Both the position numbers and the translations under genes were made by a program. Source: Desulfobacteraceae bacterium (GTDB lineage: Bacteria; Desulfobacterota; DSM-4660; Desulfatiglandales; Desulfatiglandaceae). From it: a DNA stretch of 32,020 bases. Each line of letters starts with the position of its first letter. Position 1 is the first letter of the stretch. Under the pieces are notes generated by a model, which saw only the letters and a program-made list of their open reading frames with translations, was not told where the DNA came from and searched no databases. Where the stretch lies: NCBI GenBank assembly GCA_016783065.1, contig JADHXI010000020.1, forward strand, positions 1 through 32,020, written 5' to 3'. Shown here piece after piece: positions 1 to 7,780 of this stretch.

Positions 1-15
1 CCCGTTAAAATTCTT

Positions 16-182
16 GTAGGGGTTTGATTCGTTCGACCTTGAGGCCTTTCGGCCCCGAGCCTTTCGGCCCCGAGCTCAAGGCCGAGGGGCTCAAGGCCGA
101 GGGGCTCTCGACAGGTTATCGAACCCTTGTCCATTGGGCCTGATGAATCAAGCCCCTACAGGACCCCGATTTATTGAGAAGA
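16..182. repeat. Dispersed palindromic repeat, family A copy 1, with a 15-bp repeat array in its loop
   Basis: The outer arms (GTAGGGGTTTGATTCGTTCG near 16-35 and TGATGAATCAAGCCCCTAC ending at 159) are inverted copies of each other and match two other copies near 4626 and 9601. Here the loop has expanded: a 15-bp unit (GCCTTTCGGCCCCGA) occurs twice in tandem at 44-73, followed by another 15-bp unit (GCTCAAGGCCGAGGG) twice at 74-103. The second pair is roughly the reverse complement of the first, so the loop can fold into its own hairpin. Homology with copy 2 continues past the right arm to about 182. No gene is seen in 1-327. Confidence 0.85.
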
Positions 183-327
183 TTCGTCCTAATCCTAACG
201 AGCTAAAAATTTCATAAAATAGTGATGGTTTGGTCTTAGGATTCCCTTAACATTAAGGAAAACGATCCAAAATGAGGTAAAGATAAAAGACTAAACAAAG
301 AAAAAAAGGAAAAACTACATTTAAGGA

Positions 328-358
328 TTGACAAAAGGGTAAAGATTCTTTATATAAT
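328..358 (+). promoter_or_regulatory. Sigma70-type promoter of the XRE-ImmA gene
   Basis: A perfect -35 hexamer TTGACA lies at 328-333. A -10 can be read as TATATA at 351-356 (17-bp spacer) or TATAAT at 353-358 (19-bp spacer). The surroundings are very AT-rich. A small dyad, ATAAT-ctaa-ATTAT at 364-377, lies at the expected transcription start and is a plausible operator for autoregulation by the XRE protein encoded downstream; that last point is inference. Confidence 0.6.
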
Positions 359-409
359 TAATGATAATCTAAATTATTATATAAGAAAATGTTATCTTGG
401 GAGGTTGTC

Positions 410-1561
410 ATGATATCCAAAGGAAATGGAGAAGAGGTCCTGGATAAAAGGATTGTAACTGCGAGAGAGGCAGCAGGCTTTTCCATTACTGAAGCAGCTC
501 AAAAACTGGGATTTAAAAACTACCAGACTCTTTCTGCCATCGAAAAAGGTACAAGGAAGATAAATGCTCATGAATTGATTATGATAGCTCGATTATATGG
601 AAGGAGCCTGGACTATTTTTTTGAATCCGACGTTGCTACCGATCCTGTCCCCTTATGGAGAAAGACAACAAAAACAGACGTAAATCAAGTCCAGCGCCAA
701 TTTCTTTCTTTTCTGGAAAATTACAGTAATCTTGAAAACCTACTAGGCCTCAAGCGGCGATGGAAAGATATTCAGAAAAATTATGATAGGGATGATTTCT
801 TTGGTAATGGCTTTGAACGGGCAGATAAACTAGGCGCTGACATTCATAATTTTCTTGACCTAGGTTCTCGCCCATCCTCTAATCTGATTAATGTACTCGA
901 AAATAAGCTTCGTTTCAAAATCCTTCATTTACCCCTGAAAGATGGTATCTCCGGTGCAAGTTTGGTGGATAATGCCTTAGGGGTGGGCATACTCATCAAC
1001 ACCAATGATGCGCCATGGAGAAGAAACTTTGATTTGGCGCATGAGCTATTTCATATCATAACCTGGAACGTTTTTACTCCCAAAGAAATTGGGAATGGTA
1101 CAACAAAAACCAGGCCAGAAAAATATGCTGATATCTTCTCCTCAAGCCTGCTCTTGCCTGAACTTCACCTCCTTGATGTATTCAAAGAAACAGTTACCAA
1201 CAATGAGATCAGATTTATTGATATCATTGAGTTGGCTAAAGATTTCGGTGTTTCAACAGAAGCAGTTCTCTGGAGACTTGTAAACTTGAAAATACTTAAG
1301 AAATCTCAGGTACAAAAGATTCTTGATAATCCGAAATTCCGTGATCTGAATCGCATTATGCGTCAAAGGTTGTATGACAAAGACAGGCCGTCCAAGTTTC
1401 CTTCAAGATTTATATCTCTTGCTTGCAGATGCTTGATGGAAGGTAAGATATCAAGAGGCACTTTTTCCGAATATCTGGAAATAGATCGGGCTGCAATAGA
1501 CAATTATCTGAATGATGCGGGATTTGTGGAAGGAAACTATGCGAAAATTGCTGCTGCTTGA
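410..1561 (+). CDS. XRE-family regulator with ImmA/IrrE zinc metallopeptidase domain
   Basis: Two-domain protein of 383 residues. Residues about 13-70 form a lambda-repressor-like helix-turn-helix (ending GRSLDYFF, typical of XRE proteins). The C-terminal half is an ImmA/IrrE (COG2856) metallopeptidase with HELFH at 211-215 and the downstream glutamate in EKYADIFSSSLLLP (E237) as probable third zinc ligand. Known members cleave repressors or serve as the antitoxin/regulatory half of toxin-antitoxin pairs. I chose ATG 410 because GGGAGG at 399-404 is well spaced for it; an upstream in-frame ATG at 389 has no ribosome-binding site. The next ORF, a PIN-like stub, overlaps the 3' end by 23 bp, which is usual for such pairs. 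All metal-binding residues are present, so this half looks intact. Confidence 0.88.
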   Translation: MISKGNGEEVLDKRIVTAREAAGFSITEAAQKLGFKNYQTLSAIEKGTRKINAHELIMIARLYGRSLDYFFESDVATDPVPLWRKTTKTDVNQVQRQFLSFLENYSNLENLLGLKRRWKDIQKNYDRDDFFGNGFERADKLGADIHNFLDLGSRPSSNLINVLENKLRFKILHLPLKDGISGASLVDNALGVGILINTNDAPWRRNFDLAHELFHIITWNVFTPKEIGNGTTKTRPEKYADIFSSSLLLPELHLLDVFKETVTNNEIRFIDIIELAKDFGVSTEAVLWRLVNLKILKKSQVQKILDNPKFRDLNRIMRQRLYDKDRPSKFPSRFISLACRCLMEGKISRGTFSEYLEIDRAAIDNYLNDAGFVEGNYAKIAAA

Positions 1562-1655
1562 TGCCGATGTTATAATTGATCTTCATACTCTCGGCTTGCC
1601 CGGGCTGCCGCAGGCCTTTATCAACAATTTAACGTTTGTATTGAAAATGCGTTAA
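1539..1655 (+). pseudogene. Truncated PIN-like toxin partner of the ImmA protein
   Basis: A 38-codon ORF begins inside the end of the ImmA gene with a good ribosome-binding site (GGAAGG before ATG 1539). It encodes MRKLLLLDADVIIDLHTLGL and then loses resemblance to anything. LLLDADVIIDLH is the start of a PIN nuclease fold, with the first acidic residue in the D-A-D segment. Intact PIN proteins are 120-170 residues, so more than two thirds is missing. XRE-ImmA genes are often followed by an overlapping PIN-like gene, and this arrangement fits a toxin lost by deletion while its regulator survived. Family assignment rests on about 15 residues. Confidence 0.5.
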
Positions 1656-2089
1656 TTTTGAAATACATTATGTGGCAGATACCGTTGAAGAAATGTTAGA
1701 AAAGAATATAAATCCCATCCCTTAAAAGGCAAATACTCAGGTTATATGTTGTATAGAATCGCGAAGCGATTGTATAACTTGAGAAGAAATCAATCAGTCT
1801 GGAAAAGGCCCTTCGATCCGCTGGATATCATGAAAAAAAGCTTTACCCGAGACATCATGAGAAGACCTTCAAGGTATGCGTTAAGGAAGGGAAAACACTG
1901 AGGATTCAATTTAAAAAACTTGTATAGCTGTGATATCATAATCATGCCTGGCATCCCGAAATGGCATTTGCTTCATTAGAAAAAATGTTGAGGGAAAAGG
2001 TAATATTCAGTTTTATGCAAGTTCTGCACGAACGTTTGTCCGTTTGATTAAAAGTCTGACCCTATTGCTTCAATTAAGGAAATTGACCT
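1656..2089. other. 434-bp gap with decayed coding fragments and a hairpin
   Basis: No intact gene is seen. Short open stretches separated by stops look like debris, for example a reading frame ending near 1925 that is rich in Lys/His (HEKTFKVCVKEGKTLRIQFK). I do not recognise its family. A hairpin near 1747-1779 (GTTGTATAGAATCGC / GCGATTGTATAAC around GAA) interrupts the open frames. The segment sits between a truncated toxin and a defence-type ATPase, consistent with an eroded accessory island. Confidence 0.4.
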
Positions 2090-3826
2090 ATGCTGACAAA
2101 ACTTACGGTTCGAAACTTTAAGAGATTTGGTAGCGTTGAGATTGAGTTAGGCAACCCGGTGGTATTTATTGGTCCCAATAATTCCGGTAAAACCACGGCG
2201 CTGCAAGCCTTAGCCTTTTGGGATATTGGACTTAAACGCTGGAATGAAAAGCGGAAGGGAAAGACTTCACCTGAAAAACGGCCTGGCGTGACAATAAACC
2301 GAAGGGACTTGATAGCGGTACCCGTTCCTGATGCAAAACTTCTCTGGCGTGCGCTTAGTGTGAGAGATGTTAAAAAAATTGCGGGAAAACAACTGACAAA
2401 ACATATCTTCATTGATGTCATTGTTGAAGGGATAACTGCTGATAAGACATGGAAGTGCGGTCTAGAATTTTACTACGCCAACGAAGAATCCTTTTACTGC
2501 CGACCCCTTCGCCTGTCAGAAAAAAAGAATCCGGAAAGAATGGCTATTCCGGAGCATCTTGATGGTGTTCAATTAGCATTCCTCCCCCCTATGTCAGGAT
2601 TGGCAGCAAACGAAACCAGGCTTGATCCGGGTGCCATCAATGTGCGTATCGGAGAGGGAAGGACGGCCGAAGTCCTCCGTAACCTCTGTCACAGGATTTA
2701 TAACAGCCAACAGGAAAGCTGGCCGAAACTTATTGACCACATTAAGAATCTTTTCGGTTCAGAACTTTATGTGCCCAAGTATATCACCGAGCGGGGAGAA
2801 ATCGTTATGACCTATAGCGAAAATGCCACCAAGCTTGATCTTTCTTCCTCCGGAAGAGGTCTTCAGCAGACCCTTCTTCTCTTAGCTTATATGTATGCTC
2901 ATCCTGGTGCCATACTTTTGCTCGATGAACCTGACGCACACTTAGAGATTCTCAGACAAAGACAGATATATCAAATTCTGACAGATGTTGCCCGGGAAAA
3001 CGGCAATCAGATTATCGCAGCAAGCCATTCTGAGGTTTTGCTCAATGAGGCAGCAGAGCGTGATGTTGTTGTTGCCTTTGTAGGCATGCCACACCGCATC
3101 AATGATCGAGGAAGCCAAGTCTTAAAAGCTTTAAAAGACATAGGCTTTGAACATTACTACCAGGCAGAGCAAACCGGATGGGTACTTTATCTGGAAGGCT
3201 CAACCGATCTGGCCATCTTGCGAGAATTTGCGGAAAAATTGGAATATGAGGAAGCCATGGATGTCCTCCAAAGGCCTTTTGTGTACTATGTGAGTAATCA
3301 GCCTGCTGTAGTGCGAAAACACTTTTTTGGGCTCAAGGAAGCGGTCCCTTATTTAAAGGGAGTTGCAATATTTGACAGGCTTGATCAGCGTCCTTCCGAA
3401 GATCTTGGGGCTGAAGCCCACATGTGGACCATGAGAGAAATCGAAAACTATTTTTGCTACCCTGAAGTCCTTGAAGCTTATGCGATTGCCAGTGGGCTGG
3501 ACAGTCTTCCTGGGCCGCTTTTCGAAGCTGCCCATGCTGAATTTCGCAAAAAAGCTATGAGAGAGACTATAGCAGAGATGACTAATGCAATGGAAACTCT
3601 CGGGAGAGGATCTCCATGGGATAAGGATACAAAGGTCAGTGATGATTTTCTCATCCCACTTTTCAAGAAATTTTTCGAGAAACTTGGCCATTACAACGTG
3701 ATGGATAAGAAAAATTTTCATGAACTGGCTCGTTTTGTTCTAAAGAACAGGATTGATTCTGAAGTTAAGGAAAAGCTGGATGCTATCGTGGCAATAGCAA
3801 AATCCGCCAAACCAAGACAAGATTGA
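2090..3826 (+). CDS. OLD-like AAA ATPase with C-terminal TOPRIM-like domain (putative defence nuclease)
   Basis: A 578-residue protein that starts MLTKLTVRNFKRFGSVEIEL, the usual opening of AAA15/OLD-class ATPases. Walker A is GPNNSGKT (28-35), a signature-like SSGRGLQQ is near 252, and Walker B with D-loop is LLLLDEPDAHLE near 278-288. The C-terminal third carries VLYLEGSTD near 365-372 and VAIFDRLD near 424-430, matching the conserved Glu and acidic motifs of a TOPRIM nuclease, followed by MREIENYF near 447, like the E-x-E-N-Y seen in DUF4435/TOPRIM partners. Known relatives (OLD nucleases, GajA of Gabija, AriA/AriB of PARIS) act in phage defence. No second subunit follows, so it may work alone as OLD does. 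Start chosen at ATG 2090 with AAGGA nine bases upstream. The function is inferred from motifs and from the decayed neighbours. Confidence 0.75.
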   Translation: MLTKLTVRNFKRFGSVEIELGNPVVFIGPNNSGKTTALQALAFWDIGLKRWNEKRKGKTSPEKRPGVTINRRDLIAVPVPDAKLLWRALSVRDVKKIAGKQLTKHIFIDVIVEGITADKTWKCGLEFYYANEESFYCRPLRLSEKKNPERMAIPEHLDGVQLAFLPPMSGLAANETRLDPGAINVRIGEGRTAEVLRNLCHRIYNSQQESWPKLIDHIKNLFGSELYVPKYITERGEIVMTYSENATKLDLSSSGRGLQQTLLLLAYMYAHPGAILLLDEPDAHLEILRQRQIYQILTDVARENGNQIIAASHSEVLLNEAAERDVVVAFVGMPHRINDRGSQVLKALKDIGFEHYYQAEQTGWVLYLEGSTDLAILREFAEKLEYEEAMDVLQRPFVYYVSNQPAVVRKHFFGLKEAVPYLKGVAIFDRLDQRPSEDLGAEAHMWTMREIENYFCYPEVLEAYAIASGLDSLPGPLFEAAHAEFRKKAMRETIAEMTNAMETLGRGSPWDKDTKVSDDFLIPLFKKFFEKLGHYNVMDKKNFHELARFVLKNRIDSEVKEKLDAIVAIAKSAKPRQD

Positions 3827-4025
3827 TTTTTATACATAAACTGCCTTGATCATCATTTTGTATAGATGCCTTCCTCCAATTCCGTTTGTCTGCATAAAGA
3901 GGAAGGGTATTGGATAATAATAATCAAGCAATGCTCTAGGGAAACCAATGGCCAAGAAAATAAGGAATTTAAAAGTTTCAAGATAATCGCCGTGATGAAA
4001 AAAGAAAAAGCAATCCCCCATCGGA

Positions 4026-4301
4026 ATGGTGTGTTATGAGCCGAAAACATCTGAACTAAAAACAAGACACTATGCCTATGATCCGAATCATTCACCCCAA
4101 TTAGTTTGGGTGGGTAAGTCTGCGCCTGAATTTAGGTATCGAATGCGTAACGTACTAAAAAATTGGTTTGGTGCGAAGCCAACATACAGTTCAGAGCCAC
4201 CGTGTGCCATGCAAAAAATAGATAATAGAGCTATGAATCATCGTCAAAAGATAGGCGCTTGGCTTTGTTATTCGCTCTGGTTTTTAATAAACAAGGAATA
4301 G
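4026..4301 (+). pseudogene. Possible DNA-methyltransferase (type III Mod-like) fragment
   Basis: A 91-codon open frame contains HYAYDPNHSPQLVWVGKSA, which resembles the conserved N-terminal D-P-x-x-x-P-Q-L-V-W-x-G-K segment of adenine-specific (type III Mod-like) methyltransferases; after that the sequence stops resembling anything. No catalytic DPPY or FxGxG motif is present. A second stub begins at ATG 4324 and encodes only MAQIQFKGTINND before a stop, reminiscent of another Mod N-terminus. There is no convincing ribosome-binding site for either. I read these as debris, not as working genes; the similarity is from memory of the family and is weak. Confidence 0.3.
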
Positions 4302-4625
4302 ACCGCACAAATGGAGATATTCTATGGCACAAATTCAGTTTAAAGGCACAATCAATAATGATTGAGTCTTTGTTTTTATCATACCCCCTGGGAAAAACTC
4401 CCGTCACGAAGAGAACTTGCCCTCAGCAAAGCAAAGGACGTCCGTCCCGGGGGGACGAGAGGCCTTCTGGAAATGGCGTGGTGATCTCCGTTACCTATCC
4501 GCAGCCTTACCGATGCAGCGATCAGGGTGGGCATAAAGCCCGCCCCCGCAAGTCCCCTCTCAAGGTAGCGGAGAAATCTGGCATAACCCTCTCTCTTATG
4601 GACTTGCTGGCAGGCAATGAAACCT
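4302..4625. repeat. Non-coding segment with an inverted repeat
   Basis: No supported gene. GATCTCCGTTACCT (4483-4496) and AGGTAGCGGAGAAATC (4563-4578) are inverted copies that enclose about 66 bp with small GC-rich hairpins (for example CGTCC/GGACG near 4443-4457 and a GGGC...GCCC stem near 4530). Open frames exist on both strands, but they have no ribosome-binding site and their translations look random. The segment abuts family A repeat copy 2, so it is probably part of a repeat-derived or degraded element. Confidence 0.35.
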
Positions 4626-4707
4626 GTAGGGATTCGATTTATCGAACCTTTACCCATGGGGCTCGATAAATCAAGCCCCTACAAAACCCCCATTCATTGG
4701 GAAGATA
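4626..4707. repeat. Dispersed palindromic repeat, family A copy 2
   Basis: Arms GTAGGGATTCGATTTATCGA and TCGATAAATCAAGCCCCTAC pair over about 20 bp with two mismatches. Copies 1 and 3 share the arms and the phrase CCCATTGGG/CCATTGGG in the loop. Similarity to copy 1 continues after the right arm (CCCC-ATT-ATTG-GAAGA). It lies about 35 bp upstream of the amidohydrolase start, so it would be in that gene's leader or promoter region. Confidence 0.85.
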
Positions 4708-4740
4708 CTTAAGATAGAAACCTTTGGATGATATTTCTCC

Positions 4741-6279
4741 ATGACCGATCTTCTCCTATTAAATGCCGTTGTGTTGACCATGGACGAGAACCGTCCGAGG
4801 GCTCAGGAGGTGGCCATAAAAGACGGCCGGATCCTGGCAGTGGGAGAAGACGACCTTAAAAGTCTGGTACATAACAGCACAGAGGTGATCGATCTTGGCG
4901 GTAAGACAATCCTGCCCGGTTTCATTGATGCTCACCTTCACCTGCGAGCCCTTGCAGAGAGCCTGGTCACTCTCAATATCGGGCCTGCAAGCGGCGTATC
5001 CTCCATTTCCCATATTCAGGAAAGGATTCATCATCAGGCCCTTACGCTCCCGCCGGGAACGTGGATCAGGGCCGGGGGTTATAACGAGATCTACCTCAGT
5101 GAGAAGCGCGATCCAAACCGTTGGGATCTTGATGCCGCAGCACCTCATCACCCGGTTAAGCTCACACATCGTTCAGGCCATGCACATGTCCTCAACAGCC
5201 TGGGATTGACGAACATCGGAATTTCAAAAGAGACCCCCGATTCTGAGACAGGCATTATTGATCGGGATCTCGAGACTGGAGAGCCAACCGGATTATTGTA
5301 CGGCATGGGTGATTTTCTCTCCCAGGTGATACCGCCCTTGGATGAATCTCAATTGGATCGGGGGGTGAAACTGGCCAACCAAGAGTTGCTCTCATCCGGC
5401 ATCACTACTTTTCAGGATGCCTCTTCACGCAATGATATCGAGCGCTGGCGCTCTTTTGAGAACTGGAAAAGAGAAGGAACCCTTCAATGCCGGGTCTTGA
5501 TGATGCTCGGATTCAAAGGCTTTGAAGAATATCAGGCGGGTCGGTTGACGTCTCAAATGGATAAAAGCCACCTCCGGTTGGGGGGGGTGAAGATAGTCCT
5601 CGATGAAACCACCGGCAGGCTCAACCCGAGGCAGGAGGACTTAAACGAGATCGTGCTCTCTGTCCACCAAGCGGGTCGGCAGGTAGCCATACACGCAATT
5701 GAAGAGACAGCCATCGAGGCTGCATGTTCTGCCCTGGAGCATGCGATACGTGCCTCTCCCCGGCCAGATCACCGGCACCGGATCGAGCATTGTTCGGTCT
5801 GTCCAGAGGATCTGGCCGCCCGGATTGCCTCTTTGGGGATCGCAGTGGTTACCAACCCGGCCTTTCTTTACGTCAGCGGCGAGAGATACCTTAAGACCGT
5901 GCCTCCCCGGCAGCTTAAACATCTCTATCCCCTGGCCACTCTCATACAAAATGGCGTCCAGGTGGCGGCCGGTTCGGACGCTCCCGTCGCTCCTGTTAAT
6001 CCCTTGGCCGGCATCTATGCCGCTGTTTCAAGGAAGGCCGAAAGTGGTGAGGTCGTGCTGGCGAATGAGAAGATAACGTCCTATGAAGCCCTGCGGATGT
6101 ATACCATGCTGGCAGCCAGGAGTTCCTTTGACGAGAACCTCAAAGGCATCATCGCCCCGGGGAAGTTGGCGGATCTCACTATCTTGAGCGCTGACCCGAC
6201 CTCGGTTCCCATAGAGGCGATCAAGGAGATCAGAGTGGAGATGACCATTGTGGGCGGCGACGTGGTCTATAGGCATTAG
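4741..6279 (+). CDS. YtcJ-like metal-dependent amidohydrolase (amidohydrolase_3 family)
   Basis: A 512-residue protein in the COG1574/YtcJ family, near the usual 520-550 residues. The N-terminal beta-sandwich strand (LLLLNAVVLTMDE) leads to LPGFIDAHLHL with metal ligands H65 and H67. Further ligands are plausible in VAIHAIEE (about 316-323) and HRIEHCSV (about 346-353), and the late catalytic aspartate is D413 in AAGSDAPV. Such enzymes hydrolyse C-N bonds of amides or cyclic amides; the true substrate cannot be told. There is no signal peptide, so it is cytoplasmic. It stands alone on the plus strand and ends tail-to-tail with the oxidoreductase, overlapping it by four bases. No strong ribosome-binding site is visible, but the start matches the family's start. 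Confidence 0.85.
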   Translation: MTDLLLLNAVVLTMDENRPRAQEVAIKDGRILAVGEDDLKSLVHNSTEVIDLGGKTILPGFIDAHLHLRALAESLVTLNIGPASGVSSISHIQERIHHQALTLPPGTWIRAGGYNEIYLSEKRDPNRWDLDAAAPHHPVKLTHRSGHAHVLNSLGLTNIGISKETPDSETGIIDRDLETGEPTGLLYGMGDFLSQVIPPLDESQLDRGVKLANQELLSSGITTFQDASSRNDIERWRSFENWKREGTLQCRVLMMLGFKGFEEYQAGRLTSQMDKSHLRLGGVKIVLDETTGRLNPRQEDLNEIVLSVHQAGRQVAIHAIEETAIEAACSALEHAIRASPRPDHRHRIEHCSVCPEDLAARIASLGIAVVTNPAFLYVSGERYLKTVPPRQLKHLYPLATLIQNGVQVAAGSDAPVAPVNPLAGIYAAVSRKAESGEVVLANEKITSYEALRMYTMLAARSSFDENLKGIIAPGKLADLTILSADPTSVPIEAIKEIRVEMTIVGGDVVYRH

Positions 6280-7235
6280 GCCAGGCTATCGATTACTTCC
6301 CGGCAGCCATTCACCAGCCTTCGAACTACCTCACCTGCCCCAAGAATCTCATGTATCAAACCGGCTGAAGACCCGCAATAGGCCTCACCGTTTTCCAGAT
6401 CCCCTTCCAGGCCTCCAGTCCTGGAAGCGGCATGACCAATGAAGTCCCTGAGTTCGTCAGCCGTAGCCCCCCCTTCTTCCAGCGCCAGGAGGGCTTGGGT
6501 AAATTCCGTTGTCTTCAGGCTTCTGGATGGAATCAACTGGCGGCAGGTGATCACGGTGTCTGTATCCTTGGCTGCGATTATGGCATCCTTATACTTCTGG
6601 CTGGCGATACTCTCCTTGACCACAACAAAGCGCGTCCCGAGTTGGACACCCTCTGCCCCAAGGGCCATGGCGGCGACAACTCCTCTGGAATCGACAATAC
6701 CTCCGGCAGCAATTACGGGTATGCCGACCGCATCGACAACCTGGGGTATCAGCGAAAATAAAGGCAATTCATCAAACCCATTTCGGGCTGCGGCTTCAAC
6801 ACCCTCGACGATGATTGCATCCACACCTGCTGACTCGGCGGCCTTGGCGTGTCTGACTGAGCTGAGCACATGGAGGACCTTCGTCTCCTGGCTCTGCAAA
6901 AGTTCCGTGTAAAGGCGAGGGTCCCCGGCAGCAGTGACCACAACCTGGACCTTTTGGGTAAGGATTAGGTCCATGAGAAGTCCGCTGTCTCGAAGATCCA
7001 GTGGGATATTCACGCCGAAGGGTTTTTTGGTCAGTCCTTTGGCCTTTTCAATCTGATCTTTGAGGTTATTGACTGGCTCACCATGAGCCTCCATGCCGGC
7101 CATAGGGCTGATTACGCCCAGTCCCCCGGCATTGGATACCGCTGCAGCGAGCCCTGCATCGGCCAGCCAGAGCATGCCACCTTGCAGTATGGGGTACTCA
7201 ATGCCGAGTATTTGAGATACACGTGTTTTTTTCAT
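6276..7235 (-). CDS. Nitronate monooxygenase/FabK-like FMN-dependent oxidoreductase
   Basis: A 319-residue TIM-barrel flavoprotein of the 2-nitropropane dioxygenase/FabK family. It shows the N-terminal YPILQGGMLWLA, the SNAGGLGVI turn (34-42), the FMN-phosphate loops VIAAGGI (174-180) and GVQLGTRF (196-203). The segment that in classical nitronate monooxygenases and FabK reads E-A-G-G-H-x-G is here VEGVEAAARNGFDE (143-156): the GGH with the active-site histidine is absent. Nitronate oxidation is therefore doubtful; a different enoyl/nitro reductase-like role is possible. The start has GGAGG seven bases ahead of ATG. It follows, on the same strand, the desulforedoxin genes and acyl-CoA enzymes, but a terminator at 7267-7296 separates it from them. 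Confidence 0.8.
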   Translation of the reverse strand: MKKTRVSQILGIEYPILQGGMLWLADAGLAAAVSNAGGLGVISPMAGMEAHGEPVNNLKDQIEKAKGLTKKPFGVNIPLDLRDSGLLMDLILTQKVQVVVTAAGDPRLYTELLQSQETKVLHVLSSVRHAKAAESAGVDAIIVEGVEAAARNGFDELPLFSLIPQVVDAVGIPVIAAGGIVDSRGVVAAMALGAEGVQLGTRFVVVKESIASQKYKDAIIAAKDTDTVITCRQLIPSRSLKTTEFTQALLALEEGGATADELRDFIGHAASRTGGLEGDLENGEAYCGSSAGLIHEILGAGEVVRRLVNGCREVIDSLA

Positions 7236-7266
7236 GAAATGCCTCCGGTTAGCTCCTTAATGGAAT

Positions 7267-7296
7267 AAAAAACGGCCTTGTTAAAGGCCGTTTTTT
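7267..7296 (-). terminator. Bidirectional intrinsic terminator
   Basis: AAAAAACGGCCTT and AAGGCCGTTTTTT form a perfect 13-bp stem with a four-base loop and run directly into T tracts on both strands. On the minus strand it ends transcription coming from the desulforedoxin-like genes before the FMN oxidoreductase gene. Confidence 0.85.
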
Positions 7297-7355
7297 ATTT
7301 TTATGCTGATAGATGATAGGCTTATCCGATGTTTGGTAAGCCAGCCTCCAAGATA

Positions 7356-7383
7356 CTAACCTAACCTAACCTGACCTAACCTC
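7356..7383. repeat. Short CTAAC pentamer tandem repeat
   Basis: CTAAC is repeated about five times, with one variant unit (CTGAC). It lies between the terminator and the first desulforedoxin-like gene. No function is evident; it is a simple-sequence tract that could vary in copy number. Confidence 0.8.
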
Positions 7384-7434
7384 TGTTGTATGAATATAAG
7401 GTTTTCTACAAATTCCCGGATAACATCCCGGGTA

Positions 7435-7575
7435 TTAATCGGATGAAGGCTTTTTCTTGGGCTGCTGGACTTCCATCCCTTTGTCGCAACAGGACGGGTC
7501 GCAATCGCTTGCCTTGGTGCAGAGTACGATCGTACCGCACTCTTTGCACTCGTATCTTTTCCCTAGTTGACTCAT
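7435..7575 (-). CDS. Desulforedoxin-like Cys4 mini-protein 1
   Basis: A 46-residue ORF starting MSQLGKRYECKECGTIVLCT. It has the desulforedoxin/desulfoferrodoxin N-terminal pattern: C-x2-C (C10, C13) and a later adjacent Cys pair (C29-C30), with the following G-M-E that is typical of the fold. Two extra cysteines (C19, C25) lie between, which is unusual. Desulforedoxins bind one Fe (or Zn) in a Cys4 site and form dimers; they serve electron transfer or oxidative-stress protection in anaerobes. The start is supported by GGAGGG five bases upstream of ATG 7575. It is 36 bp downstream of a second family member in the same direction, so both are probably co-transcribed and end at the terminator at 7267-7296. 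Confidence 0.8.
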   Translation of the reverse strand: MSQLGKRYECKECGTIVLCTKASDCDPSCCDKGMEVQQPKKKPSSD

Positions 7576-7611
7576 CGTGTCCCTCCGACCTTTAGGTTGA
7601 GTGTATTACTA

Positions 7612-7731
7612 TTATTTCTTGATCTCCATTGGCTGTCCACAACAGATGATCTTCCCGTCACCCCCGCGGGTTACGATATATGTGGCGCCACATTTATCAC
7701 ACGTATATTTTTTTCCGACTGCATTGGCCAT
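7612..7731 (-). CDS. Desulforedoxin-like Cys4 mini-protein 2
   Basis: A 39-residue ORF (MANAVGKKYTCDKCGATYIV...) almost identical in plan to classical desulforedoxin, which is 36-37 residues: C11-x2-C14, a glycine-rich turn (TRGGDGK), then C30-C31-G-x-P-M-E. These four cysteines are expected to form a rubredoxin-like iron site in a homodimer. AGGAGG lies 11 bases upstream of the ATG, slightly far but usable. It is the first gene of a two-gene set with another desulforedoxin-like gene. Upstream on this strand lie a dispersed repeat (7781-7953) and the acyl-CoA ligase gene. Confidence 0.85.
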   Translation of the reverse strand: MANAVGKKYTCDKCGATYIVTRGGDGKIICCGQPMEIKK

Positions 7732-7780
7732 AAATACCCATTCCTCCTCAACTTTGATCTAATTAATAAAAAATATGTAG

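Noticed and set aside
4259-4669. 136-codon plus-strand ORF and a 92-codon minus-strand ORF over the same DNA
   Set aside because: Neither has a ribosome-binding site, both translations are low-plausibility, and the region is full of hairpins and a known dispersed repeat.
7356-7383. CTAAC repeats as a telomere-like or replication signal
   Set aside because: Only about five imperfect units, with no associated origin, terminus or DnaA-box-like features; simple-sequence slippage is enough.
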